From Allacma fusca (taxonomy: Eukaryota > Arthropoda > Collembola > Symphypleona > Sminthuridae), in NCBI GenBank assembly GCA_947179485.1, contig OX359247.1, forward strand, positions 5,175,060 through 5,239,059: a DNA stretch of 64,000 nucleotides. The letters are read 5' to 3'. Each line of letters starts with the position of its first letter. Within the stretch, counting starts at the first letter, position 1. The notes under the pieces were generated by a model. The model ran no database searches. It was not told where the DNA came from and was given only the letters and a program-made list of their open reading frames with translations. Positions 9,316 through 22,336 of the stretch are shown in pieces. A program made the position numbers and the translations under genes.

Positions 9316-11946
9316 TTAAAGTAACGCAACAAGACATTTTTGCTGATTACTCTGGAATTCTGATAGGAATCTTATCAAAACGGTGTAGGCTGTGGGCAAA
9401 GTTCCACAAAAAACTGCACTGTTGATCACCGACATAATCGCTAAAGGAATGGTGAAAATTGGCTCGAAACAAACGTCCCACAAAGAAGGAAGAATATTCT
9501 GGAGAAGAGAACAAATTTTTACTTGGCTTTCCGGCACAAAATGCTACTGGTGCGATGTGATATCCAATGTGTTTCAACGTGCCGACAAAAACTTACGTAT
9601 TTAGCGTCTATTTTACGTTTTAAAAAACTCCCAATCCTTTCTATCGTAATACCAAGGAAATTAAAAAATGCCCACACGAAAACTTCAAACGAACTGCTGT
9701 GCCATATATAAACATAGATAAATGTCGCTAATGAGGCACAAAGTTTGCGGAACTCCGGGTTAATCTTGTGTTGCCTGTCGATATTGGTGAAGAATTCCAG
9801 TGTCGGAAGGTAAGTGTACCTATGAATTTCAGAAATTCAGTTTAGATGTGTTTAGAATGTAATTTTAAAATCAGTATGTACAATCATGAATGTATCGTAC
9901 CGAACTAGGAAGTAGTACAGCCCCCGGTCAAAATCTTTCCATAAAACCGAATACCGATGAACGTATGCTATGCATTTTGGCGATGGAGGTGCAGGAAGTC
10001 CTTCAAATTCTACGATGGCTGAAGGAATGCCGTACATAACAACGTATTTCAATTGGAAAAACTGACCTGCGAAAAATAATTAGAAATTGCATTTTCAGGC
10101 ACGTTGCCTAATGATTACGTCATTTCATACGAATATCAACATTATTGACTACCAAACGCGTACCAAGCCAATAAACCACACCACACAAGGCCCACCAGTT
10201 AATTTCATATAAGGCAGGTATGGTAAGAGCTAATGGACGGAAATACAAAAAATGCAAAATAATTTCAATTATAATTATCCAGATTAGGATTTTTCCTAAT
10301 TTGAATATCAAAGAAATTATATCAGTCCTGAGCTTATCAATTGTTTTGGGAATTGACGACTGCAAAATTATCTGCAAAACAAAGTAAAAAAAAAAATAAT
10401 TCACAGAATTTGAATAACCTTATATTTGCTTCTGAGTTACTCACATTAGAAACATATATAACTTCGAAATAAGTACCCGCATGAACATCAAGAAATGAGA
10501 CATGAGACTTACATGCTTTTCATATTTGTCAAATAAAATGAGTGGTCCATTTATTGTCAACGGGAAATAGAAGCAGTACTGAATGAACACAACAAGGGAA
10601 GACACTGATGCACTGTCGGATCTATCCCAAGTGTCAAAACAAAAGCTAATACATCTTGCAGCATTCCATGCACTGCTGATTGCGAAATAGTACTCAGATT
10701 TTCCCGGTGCAACTGATATGATTATCTGCAAACATTAAAGCATTGTATACTGCGTAAAAATTAATAGCAATACGTATTAATTACATAGCTAAAACTTAAT
10801 GTATTATTATTACTGTTATAAAATGACATTTAAGTACATATAAATTATATACGAATAAAATTTCCTTAACCTTATGCCACGAGTTCTCAATAAGGTAGAG
10901 ATACGCAAAACTTACTACCCAAATAGCAGTTCTCGATCGTAATCTTTTAACTAACCAGTACACGACAGGCATACTAAATAAATAAATAGTGGGCGAAGTT
11001 CCTAGCAATGATTTCAGGAAGTAAAAAGTTACAACAGTTGACACTTTTGGAAGTGCCTATAACAAAAATATTCACGGACCATCAGGTTAACATAATTCAA
11101 AAGTGTAGTCATTATTTAATTTATTTACGCACAAAATCTGAAAAATACTATAATTACCTGAGGAAAATAAACTTGAAGAACGGCACTAATTACAACGTAA
11201 ACCGTATACCAAAATATAAGTTTCCCAAAAAACATCTCCGTGAAAACAGCCCATTCGAAATCAGTAGTATCTCTTCCACGACCAATGAGTTGAGTAAACG
11301 GTCCGGGATTCATAACCGGATCCTTTTGCCATTCTAAGTGCTCTACAATTTCAAAAAAGCTCTTAATTTATACACATATATATCGACATAACGACAAGAG
11401 TACTGCTCAAAAGTTATAAGTATACAACGAACTCTTGCTACAAGGGATACCCTTTCAAGGGATTTTTCGACATAAGGGATTAGGATTTGCGGTCCCAATT
11501 CCCATTTACTCAATACATTATAATAACGCATCCTTATGTTATAATTTTTATAAGGGGCAAATTTTGTCAGTCCCTTGAGCATCCTTATAGCGTCAGTTGA
11601 CTGAACATAGATTTGTCGATTAAATCACAAACAAAACAGCTTCCAGAATTTTTCCAATACCTTCTGCGGCCAGGTACACCTCGTAAGTAACGAATGCGAT
11701 CACTAATACCCACAAGAATGCTGCAATTAGCCTGGGAATGAGAGTAAATCTTAAAATTTGTCGATTCAGTATCAAGCTCCGTTCGCTGAGATTCTCATTC
11801 CTATCATCTTTAAGATCCGCTCCTTTGAATTTTTTCGGACTCCAGCTGTCTTCCATCCTCATCTTCCTTTTCTCAGAGTGTAATTCCTTTTCTGGAACAT
11901 ACTCCTCCTCCTGAGCCTTCATTCTTCTTGAGATTCCTCCCTCCAT
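9316..11946 (-). CDS. HHAT: Hedgehog acyltransferase (MBOAT family)
   Basis: Eight exons read from the right: 11946-11661, 11342-11158, 11056-10871, 10725-10513, 10371-10164, 10066-9901, 9819-9597, 9543-9316, giving 564 residues, all in phase. It is a multipass ER membrane O-acyltransferase that palmitoylates the N-terminal cysteine of Hedgehog (Drosophila rasp/sightless). Recognisable blocks align in order with human HHAT: TYEVY, DTTDFEWAVF, KSEYYFAI, YFPLTINGPLILFDKY, KYVVMYGIPSAIVEFEGLP, WKDFDRGLYYFLVRY and IYVYIWHSSSFEVF. The conserved Asp falls at about 406 and the catalytic His at about 455. The spacing between them is about nine residues longer than in human. The first 68 residues, before the LIPRLIAAFLWVL segment that matches the human start, are a charged extension absent from the human protein. 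The gene is tail-to-tail with PRC1. Confidence 0.93.
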
Positions 11947-12353
11947 ACTTATTCTTGATGCATGCAAAATCAGTTATTTCTAATAATTGTATCACAATTG
12001 TCCCACAGGAATCAGTAGACCTGGAATATGGAATTAAATTAACGGAATCATTAAATCAATCCCCGTTACAAAACCACTCTTGAGTACAAATCATAATAAT
12101 TACACCTTACAATCACATCATTATCCTCATTGACCACATTTTATAACTTATTTTGACACATGACACTGTCAACTGCAAACGTGTACATAAACAACAACTG
12201 TCCTAATCGTATTTCCGTTATCAGTATCAATTTACAAAAAATGACAAGACTCAAAATTAAATTAGATATAGAAATACGATTCTCTAAATCACTAAATTAA
12301 ATCTCTTAATATGGGATGGATATAAGAAATAGAGGAAATATTTTTACCGCCGT

Positions 12354-12736
12354 TCATTCTATATGTGTACTTTCATCCGCTCCCTCTCCAGAGTTACTTG
12401 CTGAGGACGAATCCAAAATAAACTTTGAGTAAGAAATATTGTTCGAAAAACTATGTCGAACGAGTTCTAATCTAAGGCTGTAAGGAATCTCATGTAAGAA
12501 GGCCCCGGCACTACCGGCAACTGGTTCTTTCCTCTTCTCAGAATCACAGAGTAATAGCTGAAACGTGAGGAGTATTTAAAACAACTTATACTTTTAAAAT
12601 ACTATTAAACCCAAGAAGACCCTATATGTAAATTGTTACTGATCCGGCTTTATTCTGTACAGTACGTGGAGACTCCTGGAACAACAAAGTCAGTATTGTT
12701 GTTGGGAGTCGGAGCTCGGACGACTTACAATTAGAC
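12354..12736 (-). CDS. Last two exons of an unidentified gene (partial model)
   Basis: Two exons on the minus strand keep one frame across an 82-nt GT-AG intron. Exon 12736-12640 follows an acceptor (TTATTTCAG) and encodes 32 residues including SSELRLPTTILTLLFQESP. Exon 12557-12354 follows CTCACGTTTCAG and encodes 67 residues, including GSAGAFLHEIPYSLRLELV and an acidic, serine-rich end (NSGEGADESTHIE), before a TGA. The upstream exon begins with a split codon, so further 5' exons must exist between 12737 and about 13790. I could not fix them. One candidate is a 17-nt exon near 12790. It ends about 410 bp upstream of the HHAT start in the same orientation. The family is unknown; there is no recognisable catalytic or binding motif. 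Confidence 0.6.
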
Positions 12737-13791
12737 CTGAAATAACGCTATATTTTGCTCTATATTAATATTATTGTTACGCATTGTCAACAAGTAACTG
12801 AAAGTAAGTTAAGTATATTCATGCAGATAAAGTATAGCGTATGTGTCGAGGCCTTGTTTATCAATAAGGAGGTCCAGAGAAATGTGGGATATATTCCTTC
12901 TGGCTTGATATATATAGAAGTTGATAGTCTTGTCTTTTGAGAGCGAAATACATTTTTATTATTCAATAGAATATTTTATAATGGAAGGTATATACGTTAG
13001 TATTTGTGTAAGTATATGTGTAATTGATAATATACTATCCCAAGGGAACTTTGAAAGAAAGATAGTTTTGTTTTAAGAGCTCGACATTTATTAGGGTGGC
13101 CGTGGCCAGGCCAAGAGTTCTCACCAGGTCCCTATTTCGTATACAGCTGAGTTTTTTCTTCCAAGGAATAAGGGATAAAAGTAATAAAGATAAAAATAGC
13201 ATATCTGTAGCATAGTTCCGTTGATATATAATTTTTATTTTAATGCTGGATGCTCCTTTAAAATCAGGTTGGATGCAGTGTCTATAAAGGATTTCATCAC
13301 GAATGGATGCTGTATGAGGATATTTAGATGCGTACAATCTTAGATGATATATGTGAGGCTAAAGGATATATGCGGCATAATAGGGGTTGAATGGGTTGGA
13401 TTTTTTTCTAAAACCCTTGAGGAGATCACAATTTCATAGCATGGGGCTATAAACTGTTTCTGATTGAATCTGTGACTTGGAGTATGGAAGCGTCTTGTAG
13501 ATCATGAGCGTGAGATTCTTATATGCTAAACTTTAAGTATCTATTTAGTAGTAATTTGATTGCATGTAGTACACTGTGAGTATAGATACGGACACCTTAC
13601 TCGTCTTTTTGGGCTTATTTTGCCTGCAGTACTATAACGAATGGAGATTCAGTGGTTATGTATGCATGGGATGTTGTAGCTGTACAGTGGCGGGAGGTGT
13701 TCTCATGCTATGACGGTAAAAACAATCTTTTTGAGAATCTTTTTCTGTTGAATCTTTTATGTAGGAACTCAATTATCCACGGTGTACAGTC
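12737..13791. other. Region between the unidentified gene and ENOPH1
   Basis: It probably contains upstream exons of the minus-strand gene ending at 12354 and the ENOPH1 promoter/5' UTR. A minus-strand frame of 100 codons at 13337-13035 has several GCATCC repeats and no recognisable domain, so I do not call it. Confidence 0.5.
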
Positions 13792-15445
13792 ATGGCCAAC
13801 TCACCGTCACTCGAAGGAGCCAAAGTCATTTTGCTCGACATTGAAGGAACCACGACGTCTATCAGTTTTGTTAAAGTATGAAAACAGGGAACATTCCTGA
13901 AATAATTACCTCTTGTTATGCTCTCTTTTGGGATGGTGGACTCGTTTCCGTACACCATCAACTGTAAAAATGTTAAATTGTGCCTGTTGTGTTGGTATAT
14001 AGGATGTGCTATTCCCGTATGCTAGAGCTAATGTTGAGGCTTATTTGAGGAAGCAGTGGGGTGATGATGATACAAAAGCCATTCTACGAGATCTTCAAGC
14101 GTTGGTGAGTTTGCAGATTTATTCAAGCGTATAAGCGTGAACCGAGTCATTTTCTTTCTTTTTTAAGGCTGAGCAAGACATCTCAGATGGAGTTGAGGGA
14201 GTGAAACCAATTCTACCTTTAACTGACTCTGCTCAAGTACCGGAAGATGTCTTGCAAAGTGTTTTGAAAAACATTTTTTGGCAGATGGATCTGGATAGAA
14301 AGACAACTCCGTTGAAGCTCCTCCAGGGGAAGATATGGAAGTCTGGTTATGATAAGGGAGAATTGAAGGGGCAGTGAGTGAAGGCTATATAAAATATTTT
14401 TGAGCTTTATAAAATTCTGTGCAGAAATACAATATGTGATGTTGATCCTGAAGCGCCCTCTACGTAATAATATTTATTATTTTCCTGTTTTTAAAAAGTG
14501 GCATAACAACTATCAATAACTGTATTCTACATCTGGTATCTTAGTGTTTATGCGGATGTTCCTGAAGCTTTTATAAGGTGGACCACACAGGGCAAAAAAT
14601 TATACATTTACTCAAGTGGCAGTGTTCAAGCTCAGATTCTCCTTTTTGGCCACTCAGAAGCTGGAGATTTATGTAAAGTACGTGGGTTACAGAATATAAT
14701 TATATTTTGCCAGTTATGAAATACCTCTAAAACGTTTTTACTAATAAGTTGCGGAACGTTTTGTGCGTTTATATTTTCATACATGAGCACATATTATTTT
14801 CTCATGCTTTAATACTGTTTTTATTCAATGCAGTATTTATCTGGATATTTTGATACAACGACTGGATACAAAAATGAAACTACTAGTTACACAACTATTG
14901 CAAGTAAAATTGGAGTCCAACCAGAAGACATACTGTTTCTAACAGATGTCGCAGCAGGTGAGCTTTTCTTTTTTCCTCTGTGGTTGTAACTAGACTCGGA
15001 TAAGAAAATGGAAAATCTTCCACTGGGGCCAAAAAAAATCCCAAATTAACAAAAGCTTTACGAGATTGGGAACTACCTCAGTACAATGTTTTTCTAAATA
15101 GGCAAATTTTTTAGCCTTGGGTTAGAAAATTGCAATAATTTGAGGATTTGTTTTGACAACGTACTGGGATGGCAGGTTCATGAAGATTTTCCATATTATA
15201 GACGGAAGTAGTTGTAATAAAATCTCTGTATATCGAAGGGAGTTGCAAATGAACTGATGATGGTGAAATAGAGAAACTCAAGGTTATTTTAGTTATTGAA
15301 ACACCTATATTTTTAAATCACAGAAGCATTTGCTGCATCAGATGCTGGAATGCAAGTTCAAGTTTTGATTCGTCCGGGAAATAAACCTCTTCTTGAATCA
15401 GAACTAGAGGCGTTCAGAACTATTCAAGACTTCACGGTCCTATGA
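13792..15445 (+). CDS. ENOPH1: Enolase-phosphatase E1 (methionine salvage)
   Basis: Six exons: 13792-13875, 14003-14104, 14168-14373, 14545-14677, 14834-14957, 15324-15445, giving 256 residues (human 261), all phases consistent. This bifunctional HAD-superfamily enzyme converts 2,3-diketo-5-methylthiopentyl-1-phosphate to the aci-reductone in the cytosolic methionine salvage pathway. HAD motif I is [12 protein letters not shown] (Asp16 and Glu18). Motif II is YIYSSGS (Ser154-155), followed by [11 protein letters not shown]. The acidic end motif is [26 protein letters not shown] matches the substrate-loop region of the animal enzyme. The start ATG gives the usual short N-terminus before motif I. 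No key residue is missing. Confidence 0.95.
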
Positions 15446-15727
15446 AAATATCCAATACTAAATGTTGTACAGTGATCACGAAGCTTGATGTCTTATAGAT
15501 TGTGCCAAGATCAGAAATAAGAGACTGTTTGCTTGCTGCCGAAACTTCAATTGAACATCAGAGAACTATGCATATTCCGTTATTTATTTTACATGCAAAC
15601 ATTTCGTTCTCATACTGAAAATACATTTCATTGTAATGCACTAAATGCACTGTCTATCAGTTAGGATGCCCATGCCCGAGATAGGCCTTGTATACTTTAA
15701 AATATTTTAACATTGTTTTATCAGTAT

Positions 15728-18324
15728 TCACTCAGCTCCAACCTCTTCATAATCAGGTTCAACTACGTACTTCCTAGTGTGCCGACGGACTTCATTAGAC
15801 TGTCGAAGCCTCTTTGCTTGGTTTCGTATGTAGGAGTTTCTACTGTAACTAGATTTTAATTTCAGCGAATAAGAAAATTAATATGCGAAATTTAATGATT
15901 ATATGTCATCTAGTTTAGAAATGAATGAATCTTACCGTATCAAGGTATACTCATCATGCCTATGAGAATACAAGACCCCAGATGTCCTGGCTGGAACTAT
16001 AATTCCTAACTTGGCTCCCTTTTTCATAATTATATCAATGTATCTCTCCGCAGTCCTAATTCTAGTATCAATCAGGGAAATAACTTCCCTGAACTCAAGT
16101 CTTGCGACATCATTTGCTTTCTTGAGCTCCTGGAGACGTTCTACTGTTAGCTTTTTCATTGAACCGCCCAGAATGGCATTTTTCGCGAATTCTTCCGCCC
16201 GAGAAAGCTGACTAATGGCAAACAAGGTTTGCACACAATAATGAAATGAAAATATATTTGATGTTTTTGTTTTATACAAGCTATTGATCCCCGTTTTGAG
16301 GCAAAGGTGTACAGAACTTAATGCAGATTTATTTTCAGCCACGGCACTGCAACAAGGACCCAAAGCCAAGAAACGTCGAATAGTTTGGAAAAGCAATGTG
16401 ATGCAATCCGTAGCCATTGGGATGACCAGCTCATCAAATGGTACTTCGTCCTCTTTCACCTTATCACTGAATTCATTTCTAATTCTTTTTGTAAACTGCC
16501 GGAGAACTTGGATCGATTTTCGGAGGACTAAATTAAAATTTCTTAAAATCTCATCTACAGCTTCAATCGTGGAATCCATATTGTGGTCTGCCTGAATATG
16601 AGCAATTATTTGACCAATCATGACATATTGCCTGTGACGAGTTATTGAGCCAAATCTTTTTGCCCACGAAATTGGTATCAACGGTCCTTCCAAATAAACC
16701 TTTGCCTCAGAGATTGCTTTGGTCATGTTTTCATAGTATTCGCAACATTCTAAACTGACTCGGTTGAGAATATGAAAAATAGCTCCGTAGTCGATACATG
16801 GAGTCAAACAAGGCGAGCTTCCCATTAAGGTTATTCTTAAACCAGACTCTTGTGGATAGATATTAATATGTTTTTTAATTTCGTTTTCATCAGCCAAGTG
16901 CCGGAGTTCCACTTTTCCAAAAAACATCCAACCTGCTTCCGTCTTTGAGGGAATGACATCATGAAGTACGATTTCGTATTTAGGATATGCAGAATGTGTC
17001 CTTTGACACTCTAAAACTGTTTGAGCAAAGCTTGCTGCAGTTTGTTTTAGTCTGGAATAAAAACATTAATTCTTTCAGTTTACTTAGCTTTTAAATGACA
17101 ATTTCCCAAAATTAGCTAAACTATCACCTGTCATTAACTGTCACGGAAATGGTTTTCATTGAGTCGAACCAAGAACGTGTTCCTAGATCGCTATCCTCCA
17201 TCTTTCCAATGACCATAAATTCTTTTGAAGATTTCAAAGCAAAATTAAGGAACTCCTGAATCCTGCCCAAACTTTTTCGAACTACAGGATTGGAGAATAT
17301 GAAGATGTCAACCGGAGATACAGAAAGTGCCAATGCTTCCAAATTCTCAGCTAATTGAGTATACCCGTAAAGTTCACTCCTATGAATGTTTTCTTCTCGA
17401 GAACGTTCCCAAATGGTCGACATGAGATTCGTCCAAATCGATAAAACTTGCTGTACTTTTTCCCATTTAATCCCGTGTGTATTTGCCTTTTTCTGAAAAA
17501 TTATTTCAATTTTGTAAAAATATTTTAAAGAATCAATACCGTTTTGACGCCGGCTGAAGAACAAAAACGGAATAGATTTTCTTTACCAATGGCTCCAAAT
17601 CATTGTGAAAATTGAAAATAATTCTGCATGCTGATTCCATGATTTCAGAGCCCTTTGACGTCTTCGCCGAGACTGAAGATCTTGTTGTTACTTCACGTGG
17701 TTTACTTTTGCTGCTGCTGATAACTTCATCCGCATCAGCGGAACCCGAATCTAACCTACTAACATCATCTGGATTGATAATTAAGCTCGTGCCATGTGAA
17801 CCCAAGGTATAACCTCTAGCTTGGCCGTAGTTATCCAACCAGCTCATGACAGTTTCCGCGATGTTCAACTTGCGGATCTCAAAAGATGATGATCCTTCAT
17901 TCGGCTCGGAGTCCTCTGGCCTACCCCTGATTTCAGGGAGAGAAATGGGAAACAAACAATGAATTTAATTATTACATTTTCTGTAGGAACAATATGAATG
18001 GGAAACTTACGATGACATGTTGCCCCCACTGTGGTATTCCTCCATTTGGTCCCCCATACTAGGGACATCTGTTGGAAACACATCTGGTTCCAAATTTTCT
18101 ATGTGAATTCCAAAGCTTGATACCTCGCTATAGGACTCTAAGTCCACGTATTCATCACTGGGGATCGTGTTTATGTTGTAATTATAAATATCGTTGATGC
18201 AGAATCGTGGCTCCTCTTGAGCTAGCTTTGAGGCTAGCTCCTTCATTTCTTTATCATTGTCTGGAACACAGGGGCAAGACCCCGTTAATTTTGCTGCCCG
18301 GAACCTTGGCTTGCTTCTTGCCAT
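15728..18324 (-). CDS. Uncharacterised 749-residue protein
   Basis: Five exons read from the right: 18324-18011, 17926-17587, 17492-17128, 17051-15936, 15842-15728; all GT-AG and in phase. The last exon has no methionine and was found by following the donor ACG/GTAAG at 15936. It adds about 38 residues (RRNSYIRNQAKRLRQSNEV, ending in an acidic VGAE). The first 200 residues are acidic and serine-rich and look disordered (SGSADADEVISSSKSK). Residues about 220-700 look helical and soluble, with SWAKRFGSITRHRQYVMIG in the middle, and no signal peptide or membrane segment. The C-terminus is strongly basic. I recognise no domain. The long helical body suggests a scaffold or tether, but no function can be assigned. 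It is convergent with ENOPH1, with 282 bp between the two stop codons. Confidence 0.8.
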
Positions 18325-19166
18325 TTCTGGTAGATTTCTCTTATAAACTAAAAAATGTATTCACATTTCTAACGGAATCAAATGCTTGTACTCATACATA
18401 CTGTCTCTATAGTCTGCACATGCATAATAGCCTCTCAATATACAGAAAATATTCTAACCTCCAGAAGAATCACCTTAATCCTTAAATGTAGATACTTAAA
18501 TCCGTTCGGTTCTGCTGACGTCCTACGTTAGTTAAGAAGCATCCATTTTTTAGTTCTGGCGTCATATTTTGCGTTTTTTTCTGGTGAATACAAATTACAA
18601 ATCAATTATTATTTAGAAAGCAAATCCAACCTTTTGAAATTAATGAGTTTGACGGGTCAAATTAATATTAAATTAATAATTATTAGTCGTGTACTTACAA
18701 ATTATGAAACTCAAAACTCATCCTTATCAGCTTTCAGTTCAGCCATAACCCCAAGTAGAAAAAAAAATTTTTATTATTATTGCTCCCGGTTTTTAATTAA
18801 ATGAAAAAATATTAATTTAAGTTTCCAATAATAATAAATTTATTATTCAAATCATTAATGTTTTGTTTTTTACAACACATTACTAATGACATTATTTTTT
18901 TTGGAATACTTAATTTTTTCGTCATTGGGCGTTTCTCAATGATTGCAAATAATTATCAATGCAGCTTTTTAAATTCTTAAGAAATAAGTCGATTTTCCGT
19001 AACAACATTTTGTATATGTAGTCATATTTTGTTTTATTCATCATTTACAATTTCAATACGTGAAGTTCCACACGCTACAGAATACAGATGATGCATGTAC
19101 AAAAATAAAGGAATACCGTATTTAGTATCTCTACACTTGTCCGTAAATTTGACCTGAAAAATTCGT
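18325..19166. other. AT-rich intergenic stretch
   Basis: Contains the 5' flank of the 749-residue protein gene and the 3' flank of the protease gene. It is rich in TTATT/AATAA runs around 18760-18910. No exon-like frame was seen. Confidence 0.6.
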
Positions 19167-20509
<1,343 letters not shown>

Positions 20510-22126
20510 TACTGTTAGAGATTTTTTCTGTAACAGTGTGTATTTTATCTCAGCACTGTCAACTGTCACTTTGCCGTTCTTACAATTAGTGTGAAAGTAT
20601 GGTTCAAAATTTTTTATTTTTATATAACAGTATCATGTCAATAAGTCCAATCACTTAACTTTGTGATCACTAATCAAAATTTATCTAAACATTTCTGAAT
20701 GCCAGTCACAAACTGTTTGTATTTTTGCAAGCAAGAAAATATATTTACATTTATTTTAACCCTGTAAATTCAGTCGGAATTTTGTTGTACACCTGGGAGG
20801 ATTATGTGCATGTATTTGTACCCTAAAATGTATGCACTGAAGGATATTGATCCTTGACTCAGCTTGACCCATAGCTCTCTGATAAGGCAATCTAATAGTG
20901 ATGTTCTATTTTTACGTATGTATGCATGTAATGATGATTTTATTTTTGCAATGCTGTCCCTCCATGATTAATAGTCCATGCTCTTTCAATATGTCAACTC
21001 AAAACATTTAAGTTGCACGGGCATATGCACATATGTAAACTCACCCAATGCATACATTCAATATCCTGACAAAGCCATAGGTACACACTTATGTTTGCAC
21101 TTAGACCTTTGCATTTAATCCGATGATGCGGAAATTGCTACTATGTACATTATTTGCATACCTGTTCTTCCGGAAGAGGAAGTATTTACACAGTATTAAC
21201 TAGCAGCACATGCACTTACACATACATATATGCTTCCATCAACAGAATTTTTGACAGGACATCCGAAATTCCAAACAGCACATCGTAGTCTTTACTTCCG
21301 ACGTTCCGACTATTATGCACCTTGGGTATATAATTTAATATAATTTCTTTTGAATGTAAATATTGATTTTCAATCCAGATACTTTTTTTCCGGCCATAAT
21401 TGCACTCCTGTAAGTCATCAGGCTAAAATTTGAAACATTTGTATACACAGTATAATGTATGCATATTTCTGGTGCATACAATCCCCACCGCAATTGGCAT
21501 TAGTTTTTAATCATACTAATTGTAAGTTATTGTTTGATTCTATGACCATACATAGTGGTAGTATTTGATCCTAAGTTCTTCTATTCTAATATTACAGTAC
21601 TGTTTTTTCATGGACGGTCTGGCGTCCCCATTATAAAATGTTTTCAAACCCCTTACCTGGTAGCGTGTTTAACGGGGATTTATTAGAAACATAATTTGTT
21701 CCCCGTTGCTAAAATCTGTGCCCGTATAAACTAAAAATGTGAAGTATGCTATGAATAATTATTCTTAGTGTTTACATGAGAAAAATAATTATGGTTTTAT
21801 TGCAATCTTCGTAATTCGTCTATCAATGTCAGCGAATTTTTTCCAAATAATATCATACACTGATGTGTAATTCTCCCATAATTTTTTTTTACATTTTTAT
21901 GCAATCATAATCTTTTTCCTTGTAGAATCCATCATTTATACTAATGCAATATGAAGTGTACGTTTCCATTTAGCGCAATCCCATTCCGTTTAACACATGA
22001 AGTTGTTTTTTGTACGTTGAATACATAACATACACATTATAAGTCATATGCTGTACATCTCACAGTTTTCCGTAGCAAGAAAGCAATCTTGCTTTCAGTA
22101 GATAAGTTCAATTTTGGAGTTATTAA
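20510..22126. other. Intergenic stretch, no gene seen
   Basis: AT-rich, with CATGTACATA-type short repeats and no supported coding frame. It separates the protease promoter from the 3' end of the U3 gene. Confidence 0.6.
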
Positions 22127-22336
22127 AACCGCTCAGACTACACCATTCTCCCTCTCCACGGCCCGAAGACCATGGCGAACGATCATCGCAGACGAGGCAC
22201 TCGTTAAGAGTGCACTCAGTCCATCTCACGCTCAGGAGAAGGTGTTCCACCTCGTCATCGCGGGTTGTTCCTTCGCCAGTGAGGCTAAAGGTTAGGGAGT
22301 ACATACTAAAGAAATGATCCTTTGAAGTATGATCTC
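22127..22336 (-). ncRNA. U3 small nucleolar RNA (box C/D)
   Basis: The minus strand of this GC-rich island reads like animal U3 from end to end over about 210 nt (human about 217). The start, GAGATCATACTTCAAAGG followed by ATCATTTC (22311-22320 region) and TTTAGT, matches the conserved U3 5' domain with its box A. CCTGAGCGTGAG (22236-22225) matches box B. GATGATCG (22187-22180) fits box C. GTCTGAGCGG with CTGA at 22136-22133 fits box D near the 3' end. U3 guides early 18S pre-rRNA cleavage in the small-subunit processome. Ends are by homology and good to a few bases. A TATATTTT sequence just upstream may belong to the snRNA-type promoter. Open frames here are spurious. Confidence 0.87.

Noticed and set aside
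9347..9577. 76-codon minus-strand frame overlapping the HHAT last exon
   Set aside because: Wrong frame; the exon 9543-9316 in the adjacent frame continues HHAT in phase.
15728..18324. Possible MAP3K4-type regulatory protein
   Set aside because: Considered for the helical body, but there is no kinase domain and no segment I can align with that family.
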